A stretch of 37,419 nt of DNA from DATBIS01 sp036556805 (GTDB lineage: Bacteria; Actinomycetota; UBA4738; HRBIN12): assembly GCA_036556805.1 (NCBI GenBank), contig DATBIS010000107.1, forward strand, positions 1-37,419. Direction: 5' to 3'. Below the pieces are notes generated by a model that saw nothing but the letters and a program-made list of their open reading frames with translations, had not been told where the DNA came from and did no database searches. Positions 1-7,936 of this stretch are shown piece after piece. A program made the position numbers and the translations under genes. Position 1 is the first letter of the stretch. Each line of letters opens with the position of its first letter.

Positions 1-412
<412 letters not shown>

Positions 413-498
413 TTGCTCGCGCTCGCTATCGCAGTTCCCGAGCTCTGCTCGTGGGACGCACCCTCGAGGGGTCCCCGGTCCTCGGACCGGGAACGCCG
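413..498 (+). other. 23S-5S internal transcribed spacer
   Basis: An 86-base spacer joins 23S and 5S rRNA. It holds a strong hairpin, 474-480 pairing with 485-491 around a CTCG loop, of the kind cut during rRNA maturation. No tRNA is seen in it. Confidence 0.7.
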
Positions 499-616
499 TT
501 TCGGTGGCCATAGCGGAGGGGAAACACCCGGTCCCATCCCGAACCCGGAAGTGAAGCCCTCCAGCGCCGATGGTACTGCGTGGGCAACTGCGTGGGAGAG
601 TAGGTCGTTGCCGGAA
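499..616 (+). rRNA. rrf: 5S ribosomal RNA
   Basis: About 118 bases match actinobacterial 5S rRNA. The conserved blocks TCCCATCCCGAACCCGGAAG and AGCGCCGATGGTACTG are present, as is the GGGAGAGTAGG block near the 3' end. The terminal helix pairs 499-508 with 607-616, including G-T wobbles, and this sets both ends. It follows 23S directly in the usual operon order. Confidence 0.96.
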
Positions 617-623
617 CATCGTG

Positions 624-653
624 GAAGAGAGCCGCCTTCGGGCGGCTTTCTTC
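624..653 (+). terminator. Intrinsic terminator of the rRNA operon
   Basis: A 13-bp stem (624-636 with 641-653) closes on a TTCG tetraloop. Its downstream arm contains a T-rich run that continues as TTCGTTCT. It starts 8 bases after the 5S end, so it should end rrn transcription before the next promoter. Confidence 0.85.
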
Positions 654-678
654 GTTCTCGAGACGGTGCGAGGGCGGC

Positions 679-684
679 TAGGCT
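679..684 (+). promoter_or_regulatory. -10 box (TAGGCT) for the TPR gene
   Basis: TAGGCT fits the TANNNT -10 pattern and ends 8 bases before the ATG at 693. Transcription would start at about 691 and give a leader of about 2 bases. No convincing -35 is seen. Confidence 0.45.
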
Positions 685-692
685 GGGTCGCG

Positions 693-1382
693 ATGCCGAA
701 AGCCCTCCGCCCCCGTCCGACCGGCAAGCCCCGGCCCTCACAACGCGCGAGCCGCAGCCTTTCGCGGGAGCTCTCCGACGAGATCCGGCGAACCACGAAG
801 CCGGCGGCCGCCGCGGACGCGATCGCGCGGCTGCAGCGCGCCGTGGATCTGCTCGAGCGCGGCGACGCGCAGGGCGCGGCGCGAGAAGCGCAGAAGGCGA
901 AGGAACTCGCGCCGCGATCGCCGGCGGTGCGGGAGGTCCTCGGGATGGCGCGATACCAGCAAGGCCGCTGGCAGGACGCGCTCCAGGAGCTCAAGACGTA
1001 CCGGCGGATGACCGGTCGCGCCGACCAGAACCACCTGATCGCCGACGGCCTCCGGGCGATCGGCAAGCCGCAGGAAGTCGTGCCGCTCGTCGAGGAGGCC
1101 CTCCGCGCGAGGGTTCCCAACGACGTGAAGGCGGAGGCCGTGATCGTCGCGGCCTCCGCGCTCGCCGATCAGGGGCGGTTCGCCGAGGGGCTCGCGTACC
1201 TGCGACGCGCGCACACGCGCGACGACGTTTCCGAGCCCTACACGCTCCGCCTCTGGTACGTCACCGGAGACCTGCTCGCGCGGCTCGGACGAACCGACGA
1301 GGCCCGAGCGCAGTTCCGCAAGATCCTGCGGCACGAGCCCGCCGCGTTCGACGCGGCCGAACGACTCGCTCAGCTGGGCTGA
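693..1382 (+). CDS. Tetratricopeptide repeat protein
   Basis: This 229-residue protein is built from alpha-helical repeats. A basic, proline-rich N-terminus (about 1-35) precedes helices with TPR spacing. Typical signatures are LLERGDAQGAAREAQKAKEL, YQQGRWQDALQELK and LLARLGRTDEARAQFRKIL, the last ending in HEPAAFDAAERL. TPR proteins act as scaffolds, and no partner can be named here. No signal peptide is seen. The ATG at 693 is chosen because the frame upstream runs through the rRNA terminator and because a -10 box lies just ahead. Its 3' end overlaps the convergent MBL gene by 13 bases. Confidence 0.85.
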   Translation: MPKALRPRPTGKPRPSQRASRSLSRELSDEIRRTTKPAAAADAIARLQRAVDLLERGDAQGAAREAQKAKELAPRSPAVREVLGMARYQQGRWQDALQELKTYRRMTGRADQNHLIADGLRAIGKPQEVVPLVEEALRARVPNDVKAEAVIVAASALADQGRFAEGLAYLRRAHTRDDVSEPYTLRLWYVTGDLLARLGRTDEARAQFRKILRHEPAAFDAAERLAQLG

Positions 1383-2356
1383 TCGCCGCCAGGCTCGACC
1401 GCGAGCGGCACGGACGACAGCTCCACCTCGGCTCGCTCCGCCCGTTTCTGCCAATACCGGATCATGCCGGCGGCGTTCATCCGGATGCTCGAGAGCACGT
1501 CGTACCGCTCGAGGTCGATCGGCTGACCGGAATCCTCGCGGTACTCGGCGGCGCCGCGACGCTCGAGGATCTCGGCGACCCGGTCGAGCTCCTCGCCCGC
1601 CTCGAGCGCCTTGCGCACGTCCTCGCTCCAGTCGAGCAGGCGCCGCTGCGCGAGCTCGCACAGGTGGTCGACCTCCGCGACCGGTCCGAAGTGCGACAGG
1701 AGGAGCAGGTCCGCGCGTGTGCGGATCCGATCGATGCTCGCGCGCGCGAGCTCGAGATCGAAGTCCGGCGGCGGCGTCGCCGGACGGAGCACGCGGACGT
1801 CGGGGAGGTGCACGCCGAGCGCGTCGCCGGTGAACATGGCGCCGGTGGTCCTGTCGCGCAGGGCCACGTGGTGCGACGCGTGCCCCGGCGTGTAGAGCGC
1901 CTCCAGCGTACGGTTCCCGAGCGGGAGCGTGTCGCCGTCGGCGAGTGAGCGGATGCGTTCGGCCGCAATGGGTTCGACGGATCCGAACATCTCGCGCATG
2001 CGATCGGCCCCATACGCTCGCGCGGTGCTCTCGACGAGTCGCGTCGGATCGGCGAGATGGCGGGCGCCACGTTCGCTCACCCACACCGCCGCGTTCGGAA
2101 ACCGCTGCGCGACCGTCCCGGCACCTCCTGCGTGGTCGAGGTGCACGTGCGTGACGACGATGTGCGCAAGGTCCGTCGGCCCATAGCCGAGACGATCGAG
2201 GTTCCGCAGCACCGCTTCCGACGACGTCTGAGGTCCGGTCTCGATGAGGGCTGGTTCGGAGGCCGTCACGAGGTAAGCCGACGTCACGAGGTAGCGACCC
2301 ACCATCCTCGTGTCGATGCCGGTGATCCCCTCCGCGACGGGGAAGGTCTCGTCCAT
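1370..2356 (-). CDS. Metallo-beta-lactamase-fold hydrolase
   Basis: This 328-residue protein carries the zinc-binding signature THVHLDHAGG, with H70, H72, D74 and H75. Further ligands expected of the fold are H159 (TPGHASHH), D178 (FTGDAL) and H222 (SHFG). The N-terminal two-thirds is therefore an MBL-fold catalytic domain. The last 100 residues are helical and charged, as in the glyoxalase II-like/RNase Z-like subset with a C-terminal helical extension. Thioester hydrolase activity is plausible, but the substrate is unknown. It is convergent with the TPR gene and divergent from ssb. Confidence 0.88.
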   Translation of the reverse strand: MDETFPVAEGITGIDTRMVGRYLVTSAYLVTASEPALIETGPQTSSEAVLRNLDRLGYGPTDLAHIVVTHVHLDHAGGAGTVAQRFPNAAVWVSERGARHLADPTRLVESTARAYGADRMREMFGSVEPIAAERIRSLADGDTLPLGNRTLEALYTPGHASHHVALRDRTTGAMFTGDALGVHLPDVRVLRPATPPPDFDLELARASIDRIRTRADLLLLSHFGPVAEVDHLCELAQRRLLDWSEDVRKALEAGEELDRVAEILERRGAAEYREDSGQPIDLERYDVLSSIRMNAAGMIRYWQKRAERAEVELSSVPLAVEPGGDQPS

Positions 2357-2365
2357 GGGCGATCG

Positions 2366-2371
2366 AGTCTA
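2366..2371 (-). promoter_or_regulatory. -10 box (TAGACT, minus strand) for the MBL gene
   Basis: Reading leftwards, TAGACT is followed after 9 bases by the ATG at 2356. That predicts a start near 2359 and a leader of about 3 bases. Confidence 0.4.
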
Positions 2372-2391
2372 GCCGTGTCGGTGCCCGCTGC

Positions 2392-2397
2392 TACCGT
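2392..2397 (+). promoter_or_regulatory. -10 box (TACCGT) for ssb
   Basis: TACCGT predicts a transcription start near 2404 and a 17-base leader. The leader holds the Shine-Dalgarno sequence GAGGAG at 2411-2416 ahead of ATG 2421. It lies about 20 bp from the oppositely oriented MBL -10 box. Confidence 0.45.
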
Positions 2398-2420
2398 CGC
2401 GCTCACGAGAGAGGAGCAGG

Positions 2421-2738
2421 ATGGTGACGGTGAACGTCGTCGTCCTCGCGGGCACCATCTCGGCGGATCCGGTCGAACGCCGGATGCCGTCGGGCGATGA
2501 GGTGACCGAGCTCCGGCTCTCCGTTCCGGAGGCGGGCAAGCGCCTCCTCCCCCTCCCGATCGCCGCGTGGCACGCGACGGTGGGCAAGCGGGCGCTGAAG
2601 GGTCTCGCCAAGGGCGACGAAGTGTTGGTTCACGGCCAGCTCGTTCGCCGCTTCTATCGGAGCGGTGCCGGCGCGCGGAGCCTCACCGAGGTGGTCGCGA
2701 CGGGCATCAAGAAGCTCGAGCCGGTCGAACAGGACTGA
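2421..2738 (+). CDS. Short single-stranded-DNA-binding protein
   Basis: This 105-residue single OB-fold protein shows the SSB-like start VNVVVLAGTISADPVERRMP, strands such as TELRLSVPE, and AALKGLAKGDEVLVHGQL-like segments. The reading HATVGKRALKGLAKGDEVLV recalls the fv-K-gd-V-yVeG region of SSBs. It lacks the long flexible tail and acidic DDxPF tip that recruit partners in the main SSB. It is therefore probably an accessory paralogue rather than the essential replication SSB. ATG 2421 is well placed behind GAGGAG. The 3' end converges with the DUF1015 gene across a 14-bp gap. Confidence 0.8.
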   Translation: MVTVNVVVLAGTISADPVERRMPSGDEVTELRLSVPEAGKRLLPLPIAAWHATVGKRALKGLAKGDEVLVHGQLVRRFYRSGAGARSLTEVVATGIKKLEPVEQD

Positions 2739-2752
2739 GGCGCCGCGCATGA

Positions 2753-3913
2753 TCAGGACAGAGGCCTGATCACGATCCCGGTGCGTGGCTTGGGCCAGAA
2801 ATAGGTGGACTTCTGCGGCAACCGCTCGCCGCGGTCGATCACGGCACGGATGGTCTCCGCCGAGGTCGGCGGCAGGAAATAGGCGGCGGAGGCCGTGCCG
2901 TCGCGCACGGCGTCTTCGGCCGCGCGGGGGTCGGGCGTGAAGCGCACGGTGGTCCCGTCGCGCGCGAGGCGGTCGAGCACCTGCTCGTGCAGCGCGCGCA
3001 CGGTGGGCGGCGATCCGGTGAGCTCCCCCACGCGGTGCACGAGCTCGGCGCCCTCGTGCCCGGCGCTCCCGAACGTGACCCGCTCGTCGTCGAGCGCGGC
3101 GAGACACTCGTCGAGGTCGCGGACTCGCCTCCCAAACCCGGGCGCCGGCGCCGGCCCGATGAGGAGCCGGTGGAACGGGAGCACGGGCGGGCGCTCGATG
3201 GCGGCGTCCACGAGCAGGGCGAGCGCCCGGTCCCACGGCCCCGGGCCGTCGACCGCCCGCCGCTCGTCGCGATACCGCAGCGCGGTCTCGTACCGGTGAT
3301 GGCCGTCCGCGATGAGCATCGGCTCGTCCTCGATGAGGTCCTGGATCGGCGCGGCCGCGGGGACCATCCAGAGCCGGTGTCGCACGCCCTCCTCGTCGTC
3401 GCAGGCGCGGAGCGGCGGGCGGTCCCCGACGGTTTCGAGCAGGTCCTTGAGCGGCTCGTACGGCCCCGGGATCGTTCCGTAGATCGCCGATACGTTCGCG
3501 CGCGTCGCTCGGAGCAGCGCCAGCCGATCCTCGACCGGTTCGGGCATCACGCGTTCGTGAGGGATCACGCGGCCGCCCCACGCCTCGAGCTCGAGCGCGC
3601 ACAGGAGCCCGATGACCTTGCGCTCCTCGCCGTCCAGCAAGAACCGCATCTCGTACGCGAACAGCGACTCGCCGCTCGGCACGAGCGCGCCGTCGGCCCG
3701 CCAGCTCACGAGGAGGTCGCGCGCGGCCTCGAGGGAGCCGCCGTCCGTCCGATCGGGGAGATCCAACCGGACGACGTTGTAGCGACTCGCGTCGAGGTAG
3801 CGTCGCCGCGCGTCCTCTCCGATAACGTCATAGGGCGGGGCGGTCACCTGCTCGAGCGGGCCGGCGACCGCGGGATCGAACAGGAGGCCCTCGAACGGGT
3901 AGACGCGAGGCAC
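2753..3913 (-). CDS. DUF1015 family protein
   Basis: This 386-residue protein matches the DUF1015 family. It begins PRVYPFEGLLFDP, continues with APPYDVI and YNVVRLDLP, and carries the family hallmark ADGHHRYETALRYR about half-way. The C-terminus has the usual aspartate/arginine-rich ending. The molecular function of the family is not established. The GTG at 3913 is chosen because family members start at this PR-(V/F)-xPF motif. The open frame continues upstream, but that part is low-complexity arginine-rich read-through antisense to the next gene. Confidence 0.88.
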   Translation of the reverse strand: MPRVYPFEGLLFDPAVAGPLEQVTAPPYDVIGEDARRRYLDASRYNVVRLDLPDRTDGGSLEAARDLLVSWRADGALVPSGESLFAYEMRFLLDGEERKVIGLLCALELEAWGGRVIPHERVMPEPVEDRLALLRATRANVSAIYGTIPGPYEPLKDLLETVGDRPPLRACDDEEGVRHRLWMVPAAAPIQDLIEDEPMLIADGHHRYETALRYRDERRAVDGPGPWDRALALLVDAAIERPPVLPFHRLLIGPAPAPGFGRRVRDLDECLAALDDERVTFGSAGHEGAELVHRVGELTGSPPTVRALHEQVLDRLARDGTTVRFTPDPRAAEDAVRDGTASAAYFLPPTSAETIRAVIDRGERLPQKSTYFWPKPRTGIVIRPLS

Positions 3914-3919
3914 GAAGCC

Positions 3920-3925
3920 TGTATA
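3920..3925 (-). promoter_or_regulatory. -10 box (TATACA, minus strand), leaderless promoter of the DUF1015 gene
   Basis: TATACA ends exactly 6 bases before GTG 3913. It occupies -12 to -7 if transcription begins at the first base of the start codon. The same bases read GTATAG on the + strand, where they could also serve the divergent TPR gene. Confidence 0.5.
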
Positions 3926-4011
3926 GCAGCCACCACCCCGACGAGACGGCCTACGAGCTGTTCGCGCGCGGCAGCGCGTTCCTGCACGGGGGTCATCCGC
4001 ACCAGGCCGCG

Positions 4012-4293
4012 ATGCTGCTCGCGCGCGCGAAGCTGCACGAGCCCGAGAAGGCGTCGATCCGGGAAGCGCTCGGCCGCGCGCACTACCTGACCGGCCGGGC
4101 ACTGCTCGCACGGAGGGAGTTCACGAAGGCCGTGCAGCTGAACCCGGCCGACGACTACGCGCATTTCGCACTCGGGCTTGCGTGCGAGCGCACCGGCCAG
4201 CTCGATCGCGCCCGGGGGCACCTGAAGCTCGCCGTCGCCCTTCGGCCCGGCGTGGCGCACTACGAGCGAGCGCTGGCCCGACTCGCGGGATGA
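4012..4293 (+). CDS. Small tetratricopeptide repeat protein (5' end uncertain)
   Basis: From the first ATG this is 93 residues with two TPR-like units, including KASIREALGRAHYLTGRALL, FTKAVQLNPADDYAHFALGL and LDRARGHLKLAVALRPG. It resembles the actinobacterial TPR gene that sits before the HAD phosphatase (Rv1691 type). The same frame stays open and TPR-like upstream, through YELFARGSAFLHGGHPHQAA. Without an ATG, GTG or TTG there, the true start may be CTG 3958 or CTG 3919. The 3' end overlaps the HAD gene by 4 bases (ATGA). Confidence 0.75.
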   Translation: MLLARAKLHEPEKASIREALGRAHYLTGRALLARREFTKAVQLNPADDYAHFALGLACERTGQLDRARGHLKLAVALRPGVAHYERALARLAG

Positions 4294-5060
4294 CGATCGC
4301 GGACCGGCACGACGCCTTCCTCTTCGACCTGGACGGGGTCCTGTATCGGGGGAACGAGGAGGTGCTCGGCGCCTCGGAGGCGGTCGCTCGGCTCCGTGGC
4401 GCGGGCAAGCGGCTGTCGTTCGTCACGAACAACTCGAGCCGCACACCCGAGGCCGTCGTCCGGAAGCTGGCCGCCGTGGGCGTCGCGGCGACTGTCGACG
4501 AGGTGGAAACCTCCGCGATGGCGACCGCGGAGGTTCTCGGAGCCCGAGGCGTGCGGACGGCGTTCGTCGTCGGCGAGGAGGGGGTGCGCGCCGCGCTCGA
4601 GGGCGCCGGGATCGCGGTCGTCGGTGCCGACGGCCCGAGGCCGGACGTCGTGGTCGTCGGTTGGGACCGAGGTGCCGATTACGCGAAGCTCGCCGCGGCG
4701 TCGCTGTACGTGCAGCGCGGTGCGTCCCTCGTCGCCACGAACGCGGACGCGTCCTATCCCGCCCCGGCGGGGTTGCTTCCCGGTGCCGGCGCCTTGCTCG
4801 CGGCCGTCACGACCGCGACCGGCGCGACCGCGGAGATCGTGGGCAAGCCCCACCCGCCGCTCCTTCGCGCGGCGCTCGAGCGCGCGGGCGGCGGCCGCCC
4901 CCTCGTGATCGGCGATCGGCTGGACACGGACATCGCGGGGGCCGCCGCGCTCGGGTGGCCCTCGCTCCTCGTGCTCACCGGCGTCACGACGCGATCCGAC
5001 CTGGAGTCGTCGAAGGTGCAACCGACCTACGTCGGCGAGGACCTCCTGGCCCTCTTCTAG
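4290..5060 (+). CDS. HAD superfamily phosphatase, subfamily IIA (NagD/PGP-like)
   Basis: This 256-residue protein carries all four HAD motifs. They are DLDGVLYRG (nucleophile D13, acid/base D15), TNNSS (46-50), K186 in VGKPHPP, and GDRLDTDI with D209, D212 and D214. The C2 cap layout and N-terminal LYRG fit class IIA enzymes such as 4-nitrophenylphosphatase and phosphoglycolate phosphatase. The natural substrate is unknown. Start ATG 4290 overlaps the TPR stop. Its TAG stop and the rhomboid stop share the palindrome CTAG at 5057-5060. The pairing with an upstream TPR gene and downstream tlyA-nadK-recN matches mycobacterial order. Confidence 0.92.
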   Translation: MTIADRHDAFLFDLDGVLYRGNEEVLGASEAVARLRGAGKRLSFVTNNSSRTPEAVVRKLAAVGVAATVDEVETSAMATAEVLGARGVRTAFVVGEEGVRAALEGAGIAVVGADGPRPDVVVVGWDRGADYAKLAAASLYVQRGASLVATNADASYPAPAGLLPGAGALLAAVTTATGATAEIVGKPHPPLLRAALERAGGGRPLVIGDRLDTDIAGAAALGWPSLLVLTGVTTRSDLESSKVQPTYVGEDLLALF

Positions 5061-5854
5061 CTCGGGGGGAACCCGTCGGTGAGCGCGCGCGGACGGCGGC
5101 CTCGCAGCGCGAATCCCATCAGCAGACCGAACGCGAACCCGCCGACGTGCGCCCAGTAGGCGACGCCGCCGTTCACCTCCGCACCCAGCTGGCCCACACC
5201 GCTGAAGAGCTGCAGGACGAACCAGATGCCGAGCACGAGGAACGCCGGCAGTTCGACCAGGGTGATGAAGAAGAAGAACACCAACGTGAGAACCCGCGCA
5301 CGGGGATAGATGACGATGTACGCGCCCAGCACGGCCGCGATCGCGCCGGATGCGCCGAGCGTGGGAATCGCCGAGTTCGGGTCGAGCGCGATCTGCAAGG
5401 CGAACGCCGCGATGCCCCCGGCGAGATAGAACAGGAGATACCGGATCGCGCCCAACCGGTCCTCGACGTTGTTGCCGAACACCCACAGGAACAGCATGTT
5501 CCCGCCGATGTGCAGCCACCCGCCGTGGAGGAACATCGCGACGAACACCGAGGCGAGCCAGCTCTTGTTCGGGCATTCGCTCTGAAGGTGACGTTGGAGG
5601 GGGAAGCCGGGGCCGTACGCGTCCTCGATGGACGCCCGGGCTTCCGCCCCGCCCGAAGCGAGGTTCACCTGATGCGAGACCTCGAACGGGATCGCGGCGT
5701 GGCACCAGAAGAACGTCTCCTGGTCGAGCGTGGCGAGCTCTCCCGAGGCGAACGTCGGCTGCCAGAACAGGAAGGCGAACAGGTTCGCAGCGATGATCGC
5801 GATCGTGACCACCGGCATCCGCCGGACGGGGTTCGCGTCGCGAAGGGGAAGCAT
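5057..5854 (-). CDS. Rhomboid family intramembrane serine protease
   Basis: This 265-residue membrane protein has about six hydrophobic segments. It carries the HGGWLHIGGNMLFLWVFGNN block (110-129, containing H110, H115 and N119), the catalytic serine S169 in GASGA, and the catalytic histidine H236 in YWAHVGG. Rhomboids cut substrate helices within the membrane. The insertion between the first helix and the H110 block, with two cysteines (C51, C94), is typical of actinobacterial and archaeal rhomboids. Transcription is divergent from the phasin-like gene, with a leaderless-type -10 box directly ahead of ATG 5854. Confidence 0.93.
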   Translation of the reverse strand: MLPLRDANPVRRMPVVTIAIIAANLFAFLFWQPTFASGELATLDQETFFWCHAAIPFEVSHQVNLASGGAEARASIEDAYGPGFPLQRHLQSECPNKSWLASVFVAMFLHGGWLHIGGNMLFLWVFGNNVEDRLGAIRYLLFYLAGGIAAFALQIALDPNSAIPTLGASGAIAAVLGAYIVIYPRARVLTLVFFFFITLVELPAFLVLGIWFVLQLFSGVGQLGAEVNGGVAYWAHVGGFAFGLLMGFALRGRRPRALTDGFPPS

Positions 5855-5860
5855 CGGTGC

Positions 5861-5870
5861 AGGGTATCCT
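5861..5870. promoter_or_regulatory. Overlapping divergent -10 boxes (rhomboid / phasin-like)
   Basis: The ten bases AGGGTATCCT contain two -10 boxes sharing one TA step. On the minus strand TACCCT (5866-5861) lies exactly 6 bases from ATG 5854, predicting a leaderless rhomboid mRNA. On the + strand TATCCT (5865-5870) predicts a start near 5877 and a 25-base leader with GGAGG ahead of ATG 5902. The two polymerases could not occupy this site together. Confidence 0.5.
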
Positions 5871-5901
5871 GGTGCCCGAACGACGGTTCGGAGGCATACA
5901 C

Positions 5902-6297
5902 ATGTTGGAGGACGTTCGAAAGTACATCGAAGCGGCGATCGAGACGCTCTCGCCCGCCAAGGCTCAGCAGCTCGCGAAACAACTCCTCGAGCCCGATGCG
6001 CGCAAGGAGCAGGTCACGCGGGTCACGCAGGAGCTCATGGAGTGGTCGCAGCACAACCGCGACCGCCTGCGCGAGTTCGTCGGCCGTGAGGTCCGCGACC
6101 AGCTCACCGGGATGGGCGTGGCCACGCGAGGTGAGGTGGACTCCTTGAAGAAGCGCGTGCGCGATCTCGAGCGCGCCGCCGGCATGACGGCATCGGGTCG
6201 CGCGAAGAGCGCGAGCGCCAAGCCCGCCGCGAAGTCCCGGGCGAAGCCCGCCGCGAAGCGACCGGCCGCGACGAAGAGGACGGCGAGCCGGGCCTGA
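5902..6297 (+). CDS. Phasin-like helical protein with Lys/Ala-rich tail
   Basis: The 131-residue product opens with an amphipathic helical region (about 1-95: VRKYIEAAIETLSPAKAQQL, then FVGREVRDQLTGMGVATRGEVDSLKKRVRDLE). The segment GVATRGEVDSLKKRVRDLE resembles the coiled coil of polyhydroxyalkanoate-granule or phasin-like proteins. The last 35 residues are a repetitive AKPAAK-type tail, like the nucleic-acid-binding tails of histone H1-like proteins. Start ATG 5902 has GGAGG 7 bases upstream. It probably binds an intracellular surface or polymer, but the target is unknown. tlyA begins 3 bases after its stop, so the two are likely co-transcribed. Confidence 0.72.
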   Translation: MLEDVRKYIEAAIETLSPAKAQQLAKQLLEPDARKEQVTRVTQELMEWSQHNRDRLREFVGREVRDQLTGMGVATRGEVDSLKKRVRDLERAAGMTASGRAKSASAKPAAKSRAKPAAKRPAATKRTASRA

Positions 6298-6299
6298 CC

Positions 6300-7091
6300 G
6301 TGGCGCGACGACGCTTGGACGCGGAGCTCGTGCGCCGCGGTCTCGCGTCCTCGCTCGACGAGGCGACCGGCGCGATCCAGGCGGGCCTCGTGACCGTCGC
6401 GGGCGCGCCCGCGTCGAACGCGGGCGCGCTGGTCACCGGGGAGCAGCGCGTCGACGTCGCCCGCCCGCCGCGCGACTTCGTGTCGCGCGGCGGGGAGAAG
6501 CTGCGCGCCGGCCTGCGACGGTTCGGCGTCGATCCCGCCGGCCGTGACTGCCTGGACGTGGGCGCGTCGTCGGGCGGCTTCACCGACTGTCTCCTCCAGG
6601 CCGGGGCGGGGAGGGTGGCCGCCGTCGACGTCGGCTACGGTCAGCTCGCGTGGTCGCTTCGGATCGACCCGCGCGTGGTCGTGCTCGACCGGACGAACGC
6701 ACGCGAGCTCGCGCGCGTCGCGCTGCCGTTCGTCCCAACGATCGTCGTGGCCGACCTCTCGTTCGTCTCGCTGCGGTCGGTGCTGCCGGCCCTCGCGCCC
6801 GTGGCCGCGACGGACGCCGACTTCGTGCTGCTCGTGAAGCCCCAGTTCGAGGCCGCCCCGGACGCCGTCCCGCCCGGCGGCGTCGTGCGCGAGTCCGGGA
6901 CCTGGCGACGAGCGATCGAGGACGTCGCCGCGGCATGCGAACGGGCAGGGCTCGGGCCCCTGGCCGTCATGGCGTCCCCGTTGCGCGGGCCGGCCGGCAA
7001 CGCGGAGTTCCTGCTGCATGCCCGCGGAGGGGCCGCCGCTCTCCCGCTGAACCTCGACGCGGCGCTCGAGGCGGGAGGTCGGGTGGCATGA
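6300..7091 (+). CDS. tlyA: TlyA family rRNA 2'-O-methyltransferase
   Basis: This 263-residue protein has an N-terminal S4 RNA-binding domain (about 1-60, starting RRRLDAELVRRGLA) and an FtsJ-like SAM domain. The SAM-binding motif is LDVGASSGGFTD (85-96). The K-D-K-E tetrad of this family is visible as K67 (SRGGEKL), D152 (VADLSF), K180 (LLVKPQFE) and E184. In mycobacteria TlyA 2'-O-methylates 16S and 23S rRNA and determines capreomycin sensitivity. GTG 6300 follows the previous stop by 2 bases. The stop overlaps nadK as ATGA. Confidence 0.93.
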   Translation: MARRRLDAELVRRGLASSLDEATGAIQAGLVTVAGAPASNAGALVTGEQRVDVARPPRDFVSRGGEKLRAGLRRFGVDPAGRDCLDVGASSGGFTDCLLQAGAGRVAAVDVGYGQLAWSLRIDPRVVVLDRTNARELARVALPFVPTIVVADLSFVSLRSVLPALAPVAATDADFVLLVKPQFEAAPDAVPPGGVVRESGTWRRAIEDVAAACERAGLGPLAVMASPLRGPAGNAEFLLHARGGAAALPLNLDAALEAGGRVA

Positions 7092-7927
7092 GCACCGTGG
7101 GCATGGTCGTGCATCCGGCGCGCGATCCCGCCGTACGCGCGGCCGAGGAGCTGAGGTCGGCGCTCGCGGCCGACGGCGTCGACGTCCGGATGCTCGCTGC
7201 GGACGACCCGGGCGAGGACGCGCTCGACCTCGTCGTGTCGGTGGGGGGTGACGGGACCTTCCTCCGCGCCGCCCACGTCGCCTCGCACGCAGACTGCCCC
7301 GTCCTCGGCGTGAAGGTCGGCCGGATGGGGTTCCTCACGGAGGTCGAGCCTCCCGACGCGGAGAAGCTGGTGCGCCGGGTGCTCGACGGGTCGGCGCGCA
7401 TCGAGGAGCGCCTCGCCGTCACCGCCCACCCGGAGGACGGCGGCTTCCCGGCCGAATGGGCGCTCAACGAGATCATGGTCGAGAAGCGCGCTCGGCATCG
7501 GCTCGTGCGGCTCGACGTCTCGGTCGACGGGGTGTACGTGGCGACGTTCTCCGCCGACGGCGTGATCGTCGCGACCCCCACCGGCTCGACCGCCTACTCG
7601 TTCTCGGCGCGTGGACCCATCGTCGCGCCCTCCGTCCCGTGCATGGTGCTCACGCCGATCGCCGCGCACATGGTGTTCGACCGGTCGTTCGTGATCGGGG
7701 CCTCGCAGCGCGTGACGATCGAGGTCGTGGGGGAGGAGACGGGGTTGGTTTCCGCCGACGGCCGCGAGGCGCTCGAGCTTCCGGTCGGCTCGCGCCTCAT
7801 CATCGAAGAGGCCGAACGGCGCGCGCGACTCGTCCGCCACGACGACGCGCCGGAGTTCCTCTCGCTCGTGCGCGAGAAGTTCGGCCTGCCGGGCGAGCCC
7901 GACCCGGGTGTCGGCGGCGCGGGCTAG
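7088..7927 (+). CDS. nadK: NAD kinase
   Basis: This 279-residue enzyme phosphorylates NAD to NADP. The diagnostic GGDGT is at 53-57. It is followed by GVKVGRMGFLTEV, the NE motif in LNEIMVEK and the glycine-rich VATPTGSTAYSFSARGP that binds NAD. The length is usual for the family. It overlaps tlyA by 4 bases and is followed by recN, the order found in most actinobacteria. Its stop codon TAG (7925-7927) also forms the first half of the recN -10 box. Confidence 0.95.
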   Translation: MSTVGMVVHPARDPAVRAAEELRSALAADGVDVRMLAADDPGEDALDLVVSVGGDGTFLRAAHVASHADCPVLGVKVGRMGFLTEVEPPDAEKLVRRVLDGSARIEERLAVTAHPEDGGFPAEWALNEIMVEKRARHRLVRLDVSVDGVYVATFSADGVIVATPTGSTAYSFSARGPIVAPSVPCMVLTPIAAHMVFDRSFVIGASQRVTIEVVGEETGLVSADGREALELPVGSRLIIEEAERRARLVRHDDAPEFLSLVREKFGLPGEPDPGVGGAG

Positions 7928-7930
7928 CAT
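7925..7930 (+). promoter_or_regulatory. -10 box (TAGCAT) of recN, built on the nadK stop
   Basis: TAGCAT ends exactly 6 bases before GTG 7937, the geometry for a leaderless transcript starting on the start codon. No -35 is seen. In mycobacteria recN is damage-inducible, but I see no clear LexA box here. Confidence 0.5.
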
Positions 7931-7936
7931 CCGGCC

